The notes below the pieces were generated by a model. It was not told the origin of the DNA and ran no database searches. It saw only the letters and a program-made list of their open reading frames with translations. A program made the position numbers and the translations under genes. From NCBI GenBank assembly GCA_963205525.1, contig CAUJJP010000193.1, positions 1 through 64,000 on the forward strand: 64,000 nucleotides of DNA. Reading direction: 5' to 3'. The DNA is from Pseudomonadota bacterium (GTDB lineage Bacteria; Pseudomonadota; Gammaproteobacteria; Burkholderiales; Burkholderiaceae). Of this stretch, positions 8,149-16,815 are shown in pieces. Within the stretch, counting starts at the first letter, position 1, and every line of letters starts with the position of its first letter.

Positions 8149-9324
8149 TCAGGCGGCGTCGGCGACCACGCCCAGGCCGCACAGCGCGGCCACGGCAGCG
8201 GCCGGCAGGCCCCAGTCGGCCAGCACCTCGCGGCTGTGCTGGCCGGCGGACGGTGCCGGGCGGCGCAAGCTGCCCGGTGTGCGCGACAGCCGCGGCGCCG
8301 GCGCCGGGTGGCGCACCTCGTCGAAGCCGAGGTAGGTGCCACGCGCGCGCATCTGCGGGTGTGCGGGCGCCTCGTCGATCGACAGTACCGGCGCCAGGCA
8401 GGCGTCGCGGCCGGCCGCGGCCTGCACCCAGGCATCGCGCGTGCGGGTGCGCAGCACGGCCGCGAAGCGCGCGCGCATCGCCGGCCACTGCGCGTGGTCG
8501 TTCTGCGGCGGCAGCGTGGCGGGGTCGATGTCCAGCACGGACAGCAGCGCGGCATAGAACTGCGGCTCGATGGCACCCACCGCCACGTGGCGGCCGTCGG
8601 CCGTCTCGTAGCAGCCGTAGTACGGCGCGCCCCCGTCGACCAGATTGTGGCCGCGTTGGTCTTCCCACTGGCCCTGCTGGCGGAAGGCCTGGAAGGCCGA
8701 CATCAGGTTGGTGATGCCGTCGAGCATGGCGGTCTCGACCACCTGGCCGCGGCCCGACTGGCGGGCCTCGAGCACCGCGGCGAGGATGCCGACGGCGAGG
8801 TACATCGCCCCGCCGCCGAGGTCGGCCACCAGGTTCAGCGGCGGTACCGGCGGCCGACCGGCCTCACCGATGGCATGCAGCGCGCCGGTCAGGGCGAGGT
8901 AGTTGATGTCGTGGCCGGCCTCCTGGGCCAGCGGGCCGTCCTGCCCCCAGCCGGTCATGCGGCCGATCACCAGCCGCGGGTTGGCCGCCAGCAGCGTCGC
9001 AGGCGCCAGGCCCAGCCGCTCCAGCACGCCAGGGCGGAAACCTTCGGTCAGCACGTCGGCGCTGCGCACCAGCTGCAGCACGGTCTGCACGCCCTCGGGC
9101 CGCTTGAGGTCGACCGCCAGCGAACGCTTGTTGCGGTTGTAGAAGTCGAAGCGCGGCGGCGGCTCCTGCGGCACGCCAGCCTTGGGCAGGCGGTCGATGC
9201 GCACGACGTCGGCGCCCAGGTCGGCCAGCAGCCCGCCGGCAAACGGTGCCGGGCCGATGGCGGCGAGTTCCAGGATGCGCACGCCGGCCAGCGCGCCGGC
9301 GGCCGAGTGGGAAGAAGCGGTCAT
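8149..9324 (-). CDS. CaiB/BaiF family protein, alpha-methylacyl-CoA racemase-like
   Basis: This 391-residue family III CoA-transferase-fold protein has GHDINYLALTGALHAIG and LNLVADLGGG, hallmarks of the alpha-methylacyl-CoA racemase branch rather than of formyl-CoA transferases. Racemases of this type invert the 2-methyl centre of branched acyl-CoAs, so that the S form can enter beta-oxidation. The start at 9324 overlaps the stop of the upstream 3-hydroxyacyl-CoA dehydrogenase (ATGA). A true CoA-transferase function remains possible. Confidence 0.85.
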   Translation of the reverse strand: MTASSHSAAGALAGVRILELAAIGPAPFAGGLLADLGADVVRIDRLPKAGVPQEPPPRFDFYNRNKRSLAVDLKRPEGVQTVLQLVRSADVLTEGFRPGVLERLGLAPATLLAANPRLVIGRMTGWGQDGPLAQEAGHDINYLALTGALHAIGEAGRPPVPPLNLVADLGGGAMYLAVGILAAVLEARQSGRGQVVETAMLDGITNLMSAFQAFRQQGQWEDQRGHNLVDGGAPYYGCYETADGRHVAVGAIEPQFYAALLSVLDIDPATLPPQNDHAQWPAMRARFAAVLRTRTRDAWVQAAAGRDACLAPVLSIDEAPAHPQMRARGTYLGFDEVRHPAPAPRLSRTPGSLRRPAPSAGQHSREVLADWGLPAAAVAALCGLGVVADAA

Positions 9325-10550
9325 CGGTCCATCACTCCAGATGCAGGCAGGGCACGCCACGCCGCCAGACCGCGCCCCTGCAGGGCCGTCTCGACCAGTG
9401 CGTCGGGAAAGGAAAACCGCTCGCCATGGCGGGTGCCGAGTTCAGCGGCGACACGCCGCACGTCGGCCAGGCCCGTGCTGTCGACCCACTGCAGCACGCC
9501 GCCGCCGGGAAAGGCCAGGCCCAGGCGCGACGCGGTGTCGGCCTCGTCGGCCGAGGCGACCACGCCGTCGGCCAGGCAGCGCAGCGCTTCCAGCGCCTCG
9601 GCCCAGCGCAGCCGCTGCGCGATGGCCGCGTCATCGAGTTGCGGCCTTGCCGGCGCAAACAGCTGTGCCAGCCCGGGCCAGGGCACGCGGACACCGCCCT
9701 CGGCTTCGTCGAGAAAGCCCCCGCCCTGGCGGCGCCCGCCGCGACCGGCGGCCACCAGCGCCTCCAGCACCGGCCGCGCAGCCAGGCGGCAAAAGGGCGG
9801 CGGCAGTGCGTCGGCCTCGGCCTGGCGCGCCTGCTGCAGGTTGAGCGTGAGCGAGACCTCGTCCACCACCGCCAGCGGCCCGAGCGACCGCCCGAGCGCA
9901 CGCCCGGCGGCTTCGATGCGGGTGGCATCGATGCCCTCGCCCACCATCGCCATGGCCTCGTCGAGGTAGGCGGCAAACACGCGCGAGGTGAAGAAGCCCG
10001 GGCCGTCGCGCACCACCACCGGCTGCTGCCCGATGGCGCGCACCCAGGCGAGCGCGCGCGCCAGCGCGCCGTCGGCCGTGCGGGCGCCGCGCACCACCTC
10101 GACCAACGGCATGCGTTCGACCGGTGAGAAGAAATGCAAGCCCAGCAGCCGCGAGGGGTCCCGCAGGGCGCCGGCCAACCCGTCGATGGGCAGGCCCGAG
10201 GTATTGCTCGCGATCACAGCGTCGGGCGGCAGCACGGCCTCCAGGCGACGCAGCACGGCCGTCTTCAGCGCCCGGTCCTCCGGCACCGATTCGATGGCGA
10301 GCGTGCAGCCGGCGATGGCGTCGTCGTCCGCGGCAACCGCCACGCGGTCCAGCAGGGCATCGGCCTCGTCCGCAGACAATCTGGCGCGCGCCACCTGCCG
10401 TGCCAGCGACGCCTGCAGCCGCTGCCGGCCAGCCGCGGCGGCGGCGGCATCGCGCCCGACCAGCCGCACCGGACAGCCGGCGCGTGCCGCCACCTGCGCG
10501 ATGCCCAGGCCCATCAGGCCGGGCCCGACCACCACCACCGCCTCAGCCAT
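9321..10550 (-). CDS. 3-hydroxyacyl-CoA dehydrogenase (FadB/PaaH-type, NAD-dependent)
   Basis: This 409-residue protein opens with the NAD-binding MAEAVVVVGPGLMGLGIAQ. It continues with IESVPEDRALK, SNTSGLPI and HFFSPVERMPLVEVV, which carries the catalytic His, then DGPGFFTSRV at the start of the C-terminal dimer domain. It oxidises (S)-3-hydroxyacyl-CoA to 3-ketoacyl-CoA. It is longer than the short single-domain enzymes, and its C-terminal part is divergent. I chose the ATG at 10550; a longer reading frame would run through the promoter palindrome. It is the first gene of an operon with a racemase-like protein, a reductase and TRAP permeases. Confidence 0.88.
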   Translation of the reverse strand: MAEAVVVVGPGLMGLGIAQVAARAGCPVRLVGRDAAAAAAGRQRLQASLARQVARARLSADEADALLDRVAVAADDDAIAGCTLAIESVPEDRALKTAVLRRLEAVLPPDAVIASNTSGLPIDGLAGALRDPSRLLGLHFFSPVERMPLVEVVRGARTADGALARALAWVRAIGQQPVVVRDGPGFFTSRVFAAYLDEAMAMVGEGIDATRIEAAGRALGRSLGPLAVVDEVSLTLNLQQARQAEADALPPPFCRLAARPVLEALVAAGRGGRRQGGGFLDEAEGGVRVPWPGLAQLFAPARPQLDDAAIAQRLRWAEALEALRCLADGVVASADEADTASRLGLAFPGGGVLQWVDSTGLADVRRVAAELGTRHGERFSFPDALVETALQGRGLAAWRALPASGVMDR

Positions 10551-10687
10551 GGCGGCCGCCCCGGCCGCCGGCGTCGGCGCGCCGGGCGGTGTTCTGGAAC
10601 GGGCACCGTGCCTGCATGGGGTTTCTCCTGATCCGCCAGCGCGTGCAGCGCATTCGCGGTCGATTCGGTGTTTAATACAGCACCATA

Positions 10688-10705
10688 CCGTACGCAGGCA
10701 TACGA
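10688..10705. promoter_or_regulatory. Recurring palindrome, copy 3 (divergent promoter)
   Basis: CCGTACGCAGGCATACGA. The arms CGTACGC and GCATACG match 13 of 14 consensus positions. It sits in the 266-base gap between the 3-hydroxyacyl-CoA dehydrogenase operon (start 10550) and the divergent CoA ligase (start 10817), so one site could control both. A predicted operator. Confidence 0.65.
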
Positions 10706-10816
10706 TCGCTGTCAAGCGGGCACACCCTGCCTGTCGCGCACACCCTGCCCGTTCACGACCGCACGATCGTCACGCCCGGGCCCGGCCCACCGACCGTGCA
10801 CAGGAGACCTCCCCTC

Positions 10817-12391
10817 ATGACCCCGTCACCGCTGCACCCCGAGGTGATCGCCGCGATCGCCAGGCCCTTCGGCACGCTGGCCGACATGCTGCGGCTGCAG
10901 GCCCGGCTGCAGCCGGACCACCCGGCGCTGCGACTCGACGACCTGAGCTTGAGCTATGGCGCGCTCGACCGTCTCGTCGACCAGGCCGCCGCCGCGTTGC
11001 AGCGTGACGGCCTGCGCCCCACCGACGTCATCGCCATCGCGGCCGCCACGTCCTTCGCATATGCCGCGGTGATGCTAGGCGCGCTGCGTGCCGGCATCGC
11101 GGTGGCACCGCTGGCCACCGACCTGCCGCCCGCCACGCTGGCGGCCATGGTCGCCGACGCCGGGGCCAAACGCCTGTTCGTCGATGCGGCGGTCGCGCAG
11201 CAGCTGGACGCCGTGGCCGACCGCTGTACCGTGCCGCGCACCGGGCTCGACGACGTCGCCGTCCCCGGCCAGCCGCTGACGGCCTGGCTGGCCCCGGCGG
11301 GCAGCACGCCGCAGGCCGCGGCGGTGCAGCCCGACTGGACCTTCACGCTGATCTATTCGTCGGGCACCACCGGCATGCCCAAGGGCATTGCCGTGCCGCA
11401 CGCCTACCGCTGGTCGGCGCTGCAGATGTTCCAGGCGCTGGGCTACTCGCCCGCCTCGGTGGTGATGATCTCGATCCCGCTCTATTCGAACATGACGCTG
11501 TCGAGCTTCCTGCCCTCGCTGGCGATGGGCTGCACGCTGGTGCTGATGCGCAAGTTCGACGCCGCGCGTTGGCTGGAACTGGCCGAGCGCCACCGCGCCA
11601 CGCACTGCATGATGGTGCCGGTGCAGTACCAGCGGCTGCTGGACCACCCCGACTTCGACCGCCGCGACCTTTCCAGCCTGCGCGTCAAATCCTGCGGCAG
11701 CGCGCCCTTCGCCGCCTCGGTCAAGGCCGAGGTGCTGCGGCGATGGCCTGGCGAGCTGATCGAGTACTACGGCATGACCGAAGGCGGGGCCGTCTGCACG
11801 CTGGACACGCGCCGCTTTACCGACAAGCTGCACACCGTCGGCCGCCCGGTGCCCGGCCACGAGATCCGCGTCATCGACGACGAGGGCCATCAACTGCCGC
11901 CGGGTTCGGTGGGCGAGATCGTCGGCCGCTCGGGGCTGATGATGGCGGGCTACCACAACCAGCCCGCGATGACGCGCGCGGCCGAATGGTTCGACGACCA
12001 GGGACGACGCTTCATCCGCACCGGTGACGTCGGTCGCATCGACGAGGACGGCTTCCTCGTGCTGATGGACCGCAAGAAGGACATGCTGATCTCCGGCGGC
12101 TTCAACGTCTACCCGAGCGACGTCGAAGCGGTGCTGGTGCAGCACCCCGCGGTGGCCGAGGCGGCGGTCTTCGGCGTGCCGTCCGAGCGCTGGGGCGAGA
12201 CGCCGGTGGCCTTCGTCGTGCCGCGCGTCGGCCACGCCGCCGACGAGGCGGCGCTGCTGGCCTGGCTGAACGAGCGCGTCGCCAAGCCGCAGCGCCTTTC
12301 GGGCCTGCGCCTGGCCGACGCGCTGCCGCGCAGCGAGGTCGGCAAGGTGCTCAAGCGCGAACTGCGTCAGCGCTGGCTGGCGCCGGTGTGA
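10817..12391 (+). CDS. AMP-dependent acyl-CoA ligase
   Basis: This 524-residue ANL-family ligase activates a carboxylic acid with ATP and CoA. It has the AMP-binding loop IYSSGTTGMPKG, YYGMTEGG, the hinge DRKKDMLISGGFN and the C-terminal lysine motif SEVGKVLKREL. The ATG at 10817 has GGAG 10 bases upstream; a GTG 21 bases earlier lacks one. It is transcribed alone and divergently from the 3-hydroxyacyl-CoA dehydrogenase operon. The substrate is unknown; size and motifs fit a short/medium-chain, alicyclic or aromatic acid. It ends 13 bases before a convergent gene. Confidence 0.9.
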   Translation: MTPSPLHPEVIAAIARPFGTLADMLRLQARLQPDHPALRLDDLSLSYGALDRLVDQAAAALQRDGLRPTDVIAIAAATSFAYAAVMLGALRAGIAVAPLATDLPPATLAAMVADAGAKRLFVDAAVAQQLDAVADRCTVPRTGLDDVAVPGQPLTAWLAPAGSTPQAAAVQPDWTFTLIYSSGTTGMPKGIAVPHAYRWSALQMFQALGYSPASVVMISIPLYSNMTLSSFLPSLAMGCTLVLMRKFDAARWLELAERHRATHCMMVPVQYQRLLDHPDFDRRDLSSLRVKSCGSAPFAASVKAEVLRRWPGELIEYYGMTEGGAVCTLDTRRFTDKLHTVGRPVPGHEIRVIDDEGHQLPPGSVGEIVGRSGLMMAGYHNQPAMTRAAEWFDDQGRRFIRTGDVGRIDEDGFLVLMDRKKDMLISGGFNVYPSDVEAVLVQHPAVAEAAVFGVPSERWGETPVAFVVPRVGHAADEAALLAWLNERVAKPQRLSGLRLADALPRSEVGKVLKRELRQRWLAPV

Positions 12392-12404
12392 CGCGCCGCC
12401 GGGC

Positions 12405-13004
12405 TCAGCGTCGTTCAGGGCGTGGGCACAGCGCCTCGTTGACGCTGTCCACGCGCAGCCGGTCGAGGTCGGCGCCCGAGACGCGGGACACCGAGCCGTG
12501 GTCGATCGTGAAGCGCGCGTACCCGGATTCCGCGCCGAGCGCAGTGCACAGGATGGTCTTGATCGTCATGCCGTGCGCAAACACGACGATGCACGACGCG
12601 TCGGCATCGGCCAGCACGGCCGCGAACGCGTCGAGCACGCGCTGACGCCACTGCACCGGGTCCTTGCCGAAGAAGCGCGCCGGCGAGGCGAGAAATTCGG
12701 CAAAACGCGCCGGCTCCTCGGCCCGCAGGGTGTCGACCGAGCGGTAGCGCGGCGTGCCGTGGTCGACCTCGGCCAGGCCGTCGTGCACCACCGGCACCAG
12801 GCCGAGCAGGCGCACCAGGGGCTGCGCGGTCTCGAGGGCACGGCGCTGCGGGCTGCTGACGATGCGGTCGATGCCCTCGCGCGCCAGCCGGCGCGCCAGG
12901 CGTTGTGCGTGGCGGCGCCCGTCGGGGTGCAGCGGCGGGTCGCCCGGGTGGACGGGATGACCTTCGTGCGGCAGGCCGTGGCGAACCAGCAGCACGCGCT
13001 TCAT
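12405..13004 (-). CDS. Histidine phosphatase family protein (second copy)
   Basis: This 199-residue protein starts MKRVLLVRHGLPHEGHPVHPGDPP, very like the opening of the phosphatase at 3545-4171. The second catalytic His is in IVVFAHGMTIK. Its ATG overlaps the stop of the nitroreductase gene (ATGA). It closes the operon that begins with the SDR at 17574 and includes an acyl-CoA dehydrogenase and an APH-type kinase. The physiological substrate is unknown; the repeated partnership with kinase genes suggests a phosphorylated CoA-pathway metabolite. Confidence 0.87.
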   Translation of the reverse strand: MKRVLLVRHGLPHEGHPVHPGDPPLHPDGRRHAQRLARRLAREGIDRIVSSPQRRALETAQPLVRLLGLVPVVHDGLAEVDHGTPRYRSVDTLRAEEPARFAEFLASPARFFGKDPVQWRQRVLDAFAAVLADADASCIVVFAHGMTIKTILCTALGAESGYARFTIDHGSVSRVSGADLDRLRVDSVNEALCPRPERR

Positions 13005-13681
13005 GCCGCCCCCGGGGCGTCGTCGTGGAAGACCACCGCCTCGTCCAGCGGCGCCCGCGCGGTGCGTGCGGCATTCGCGGCCACCGCCGGGTCCTCGTAG
13101 CCGAAGGCGATGCCCATCATCAAGCGGTGCGTCGGATCCAGGCCCAGGTGCTCGCGCACGATGGACGGATGGAGCCCGAGGGCGCCCTGCGCGCAGCTGG
13201 CGATGCCGCGTGTGGCCAGCACCAGCATCAGCGTCTGCGCCCACATGCCGACATCGGTGGCCTCGCGGGCGCCGAAGGGCTCGTGCATGAAGACGAAGAC
13301 CGCATGCGGCGCGCTGAAGGCATCGAGGTTTCGCAGGTAGGCTGCATCGCGCCCGGCGCGGTCGTCGCGCGCCACGCCCATGGCGCCATACAGCCGGCGC
13401 GCGGCATCGACCTGGCGCTCGCGGTAGTGCCCGGGGTAGGCCGCGCGCGCCTCGAAGTCGGGCTCGGGCGGCAGCCCGGCGCGCGCGGCCGCGGTCATCG
13501 CGCGGCCGATCGTGCGCAGCCGCTGCCCGCTGACGACATGCGGCACCCAGGGCTGGATGTTGCAGTTCGACGGCGACCACTGCGCCAGCTCGAACACCTC
13601 GCGGATCGTCGCCTCGGGCACCGGGCGCGGCAGGTAGCCACGCACCGAGCGCCGGGCGCGGATGGCGTCGTCGAGCGTCAT
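13001..13681 (-). CDS. Nitroreductase family FMN-dependent oxidoreductase
   Basis: This 226-residue protein begins MTLDDAIRARRSVRGYLPRPVP, the phosphate/FMN-binding start of the nitroreductase family, and continues with QWSPSNCNIQPW. Such enzymes use NAD(P)H to reduce quinones, nitro groups or enones; the natural substrate here is unknown. It is coupled on both sides by ATGA overlaps, to the kinase upstream and the phosphatase downstream. It might reduce a conjugated intermediate made by the neighbouring dehydrogenase, but that is speculative. Confidence 0.87.
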   Translation of the reverse strand: MTLDDAIRARRSVRGYLPRPVPEATIREVFELAQWSPSNCNIQPWVPHVVSGQRLRTIGRAMTAAARAGLPPEPDFEARAAYPGHYRERQVDAARRLYGAMGVARDDRAGRDAAYLRNLDAFSAPHAVFVFMHEPFGAREATDVGMWAQTLMLVLATRGIASCAQGALGLHPSIVREHLGLDPTHRLMMGIAFGYEDPAVAANAARTARAPLDEAVVFHDDAPGAA

Positions 13682-14712
13682 GTCGCCGCCTCGGCGATGG
13701 CCAGCCCGCGGCTGGCATAGGCCAGGGCCAGGTGGTGGCCGATGCGCGCCGCATCGGGCAGGAAGCCGTTGCCGCCCTCGCCCCGGATCGCCACGCCGGC
13801 CGACCCCACCGCGCCGCGGAACATCGCGAAGGCCTGGTGGAAGGGCGTCATGCGCTCGCTGCTGCCTGCCAGCGCGTAGTAGCGCTCGAGGTAATCCTCC
13901 TCGGACGGGATGCCCAGCGCGGCCAGCGGCAGGCCGAGCAGGCCGCCGTTCTCGTCGGGCGCCATGCGCCAGGCCTGGCTGTTGAAGGCCACGTCGACCC
14001 GCGGGTGGCCCAGCGTCGACAGCTCCCAGTCGAGCACGCCGATGACACGCGGCTCGGTGGCATGGAACATGACGTTGCCGATGCGGAAGTCGCCGTGGCA
14101 CATCGTCTGCAGCGTGCTCGGCGGCACGCGCGCTTCCAGCCAGGCGAGCAGGCGGTCGAGCGCCGGGTTGTGATCGTCGCCGCGGCGATAGCTGTCGCGC
14201 CACTGTGCGCCCCAGCGGCGCAGCTGGCGCTCGAAATAATTGCCCGGCCGGCCATGGTCGGCCAGGCCGACAGACACTACGTCGACGCGGTGGATGGCGG
14301 CCATCGTGGCCACCATGGCGTCGAACAGCGCCCCACGTTCGGCGGGCTGCAGCCCCGGCGTCGAGAAGGCATGAAAGACGCGGCCGTCGAGCTGCTCCAT
14401 CAGGTAGAAGGGCGTGCCGACGACCGTGCGGTCGGTGCAGAAGTGCAGGGGCCGCGGCACCGGCACGCTGCTGCCGTGCAGCGCCTGCAGCACCTTGAAC
14501 TCGCGGTCGATGGCATGCGCCGACGGCGCCAGCTCACCGGCCGGCTGCTTGCGCAGCACCGCCTGCCAGTCGCCGCGGCGCAGGAAGTAGGTCGGGTTGG
14601 ACATGCCGCCTTCGGTGCGCCGCACCTGTAACGGCCCGCTGCCGGTCCCGGGCATGGCCTGCAGATAGCCCTGCAGCCGTGCCGGGTCGAAATCGAGGCC
14701 GCGCTCGCTCAT
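13678..14712 (-). CDS. APH-type phosphotransferase (ACAD10/11 kinase-like)
   Basis: This 344-residue kinase-fold protein has an N-terminal GGMSNPTYFL glycine-rich segment and a YLMEQLDGRV hinge. Its catalytic motif HGDFRIGN holds Asp208, and VLDWELSTLGHP supplies the metal ligand. This is close in layout to the N-terminal kinase domain of ACAD10/ACAD11. It is coupled by ATGA to the preceding acyl-CoA dehydrogenase gene, so the two halves of a mammalian ACAD11-type fusion are separate but adjacent here. The likely reaction is phosphorylation of a hydroxyacyl-CoA; that is inference from the family. Confidence 0.9.
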   Translation of the reverse strand: MSERGLDFDPARLQGYLQAMPGTGSGPLQVRRTEGGMSNPTYFLRRGDWQAVLRKQPAGELAPSAHAIDREFKVLQALHGSSVPVPRPLHFCTDRTVVGTPFYLMEQLDGRVFHAFSTPGLQPAERGALFDAMVATMAAIHRVDVVSVGLADHGRPGNYFERQLRRWGAQWRDSYRRGDDHNPALDRLLAWLEARVPPSTLQTMCHGDFRIGNVMFHATEPRVIGVLDWELSTLGHPRVDVAFNSQAWRMAPDENGGLLGLPLAALGIPSEEDYLERYYALAGSSERMTPFHQAFAMFRGAVGSAGVAIRGEGGNGFLPDAARIGHHLALAYASRGLAIAEAAT

Positions 14713-15974
14713 GCCGCTGTGGTGTTGGCCTTCTTGCCGCCGAAGCCGAACAGGTACTGCGCCACGCGGCGCATCTGCACCTCCTCCGAGCCCTCGGTGA
14801 TGCGGTAGCGGCGGTGGTGGCGGTAGATGTGCTCGAAGGGCATGTGGCGGCTGTAGCCGACGCCGCCGTGGACCTGCATCGCACGGTCGGCGGCTTCGCA
14901 CACCAGGCGGTTGGCGCGGTAGTTGCAGATCGAGACCATGTCGCTGATCTCCAGCGGATCGCGGCGGTCCATCTCCCAGGCGGTGCGGAAGATGTAGTTG
15001 CGCACCATCTCGCATTCGGCGTAGAGCTCGACGAGCGGAAACTGGATCGCCTGCTTCTTCGACAGCGGCTCGCCGAAGGCGATGCGCGAGCGGGCATACC
15101 TGGCTGCCTCGGTGATGCAGTAGCGCGCGGCGCCGGCGCTGGCGGCGGCCTGGCGGATGCGGTTCTCGTGCACGAAGCGCTGCGCCACCATCAGGCCGTC
15201 GCCCTCCCGGTGCAGGATGGCGCTGTCGGGCACGCGCACGTTCTTCAGCTCCGTTTCCGCATGGTCGCTCGGCATGTTGAACGTCCAGTGGTTGTAGAGC
15301 ACCTTGTGGCCGGCGGCGTCGGTCGGCACGATGAAGGCGGTGATGCCCTTGGCGTCGCCCGGCTTGCCCGAGGTCCGTGCGAAGACGAGGTTGCCGTGCG
15401 CGCGCGCGACCTGGCTGTTCCAGCGCTTCATGCCATTGAGGATCCAGTCGCCGGAGCCGTCGCTGGCGCGCACGGCGGTGGTCTCGAGCCAGGTGGCGTC
15501 GCTGCCATGCCCCGGCTCGGTGAGCGCGAAGCTCAGGTGCATCCGGCCGCTGATCATGCCCTCGATGTAGAGCTTCTGCTGCGGCGTGCCGTAGGCGTCG
15601 AGCACGGGGATGATGGGGAAATTGCCAACGACGGAACTCTCGTCCTGCAGGTCGTTGTGCAGGCCAAGGCCCTTGGCGGCCAGGTGCTCGCGGATGGCGG
15701 CGATCATCAGGTTCGACGCCGCCTGGCCGCCGCAGCTTTTGGGCAGGCCCAGGCGCAGGTGGCCGGCCTTGTCGGCGCGGCGCTCCATCTCGCTGATCAG
15801 CTCGCGCCACTCGGCGCGCGGCCTGCCGTCGTTGTCCCAATCGGTGCGGGCGTTCTCGCGCCGGTGGTCGAAAAACTGCATGTGCTCGCGCTCGAGCGGC
15901 TTGATCTCGGCCTCGATGAAGGCATCGAGTTCGACCAGCTTGGCCGTGATGTCGGCCGGCAGGGTGAAGTCCAT
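14709..15974 (-). CDS. Acyl-CoA dehydrogenase, ACAD10/11-like
   Basis: This 421-residue flavoprotein has ALTEPGHGSDATWLETTA, WILNGMKRWNS and RIAFGEPLSKKQAIQ. The catalytic Glu is retained in ITEGSEE. Its length and N-terminal region (MDFTLPADITAKLVELDAFI) match the large acyl-CoA dehydrogenases that partner APH-type kinases. The ATG at 15974 has GGAG 8 bases upstream. The gene lies 28 bases after an SDR gene and overlaps the kinase start by ATGA. The enzyme may oxidise an acyl-CoA in the ordinary way or, by analogy with ACAD10/11 and LvaC, help eliminate phosphate from a phosphorylated hydroxyacyl-CoA. Confidence 0.92.
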   Translation of the reverse strand: MDFTLPADITAKLVELDAFIEAEIKPLEREHMQFFDHRRENARTDWDNDGRPRAEWRELISEMERRADKAGHLRLGLPKSCGGQAASNLMIAAIREHLAAKGLGLHNDLQDESSVVGNFPIIPVLDAYGTPQQKLYIEGMISGRMHLSFALTEPGHGSDATWLETTAVRASDGSGDWILNGMKRWNSQVARAHGNLVFARTSGKPGDAKGITAFIVPTDAAGHKVLYNHWTFNMPSDHAETELKNVRVPDSAILHREGDGLMVAQRFVHENRIRQAAASAGAARYCITEAARYARSRIAFGEPLSKKQAIQFPLVELYAECEMVRNYIFRTAWEMDRRDPLEISDMVSICNYRANRLVCEAADRAMQVHGGVGYSRHMPFEHIYRHHRRYRITEGSEEVQMRRVAQYLFGFGGKKANTTAA

Positions 15975-16002
15975 GACAGGTGCTCCGTGATTCGACAAAA
16001 AC

Positions 16003-16791
16003 TCAGACCGGGATGCGGCCGTGCGGGTGCGTGCTGCTCACCCCGCCATCCACCGCCTGCAACTGACCAGTGACGAAGGAGGCGTCGTCGCTGGCCAGGA
16101 AGGCGGCCATGGCGGCGATCTCGTGCGGCTGGCCGGCGCGCTGCAGCGGCGTCATGTGGCCGATGCGGCCTTCCTTGCCGCGTTCGCGCGCGTATTCGAA
16201 GACCTTGCGCGTCATCTTCGTCTCCACCAGACCGGGCAGGATGGCGTTGACGCGCACGCCAGTCCCGGCGAAGGCATTCGCCGCTGTCTGCGCGAGGCTG
16301 TTCACCGCCGCCTTGCTGGCGCTGTACGAGATGGCACCGGCATTGGCGCGCAGCGAAGCCGCCGACGAGGTAAGGATGATCGAGCCGCCCTTCTGCGCCA
16401 CCATCGGCCGTCCCGCGTACTTGACGGCCAGCATGCTGCTGAGCGCGTTGTCGCGCCAGACCTCGTTCCACTCGTCGATGGTCTGATCGAAGATCGTCGC
16501 GTTGCTGCCCGGCGAGCCGGCATTGGCGAAGAAGACGTCGATGCCGCCGAAGGCGGCGATGCAGCGCTCGACCATGGCCTTGACGTCGGCTTCGACGGTG
16601 GCGTCGGCCACCATCGCCTCGGCGGTGCCGCCGGCGGCGCGGATCAGCGCCACCGTCTCGGCGATGTTGTCGGCGCTGCGGCCGACGACGAGCACCTGGC
16701 CACCCTCGGCGGCGAAGCGCAGCGCGCTGGCGCGGCCGATGCCGCTGCCGGCTCCGGTGACGACGCAGCGCTTGCCCTGCATGCGGTTCAT
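16003..16791 (-). CDS. Short-chain dehydrogenase/reductase
   Basis: This 262-residue classical SDR has GAGSGIGRA at residues 13-21, FANAG, and the catalytic YSASK after a TSSAAS serine strand. The C terminus has the typical FVTGQLQAVDGG. It likely interconverts an alcohol and a ketone in beta-oxidation. It is the second gene of the minus-strand operon from 17574, 24 bases after another SDR gene and before the acyl-CoA dehydrogenase. The substrate is not readable from the sequence. Confidence 0.88.
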   Translation of the reverse strand: MNRMQGKRCVVTGAGSGIGRASALRFAAEGGQVLVVGRSADNIAETVALIRAAGGTAEAMVADATVEADVKAMVERCIAAFGGIDVFFANAGSPGSNATIFDQTIDEWNEVWRDNALSSMLAVKYAGRPMVAQKGGSIILTSSAASLRANAGAISYSASKAAVNSLAQTAANAFAGTGVRVNAILPGLVETKMTRKVFEYARERGKEGRIGHMTPLQRAGQPHEIAAMAAFLASDDASFVTGQLQAVDGGVSSTHPHGRIPV

Positions 16792-16815
16792 GGCTTGTCC
16801 TCTGGTAGCGCCGCT

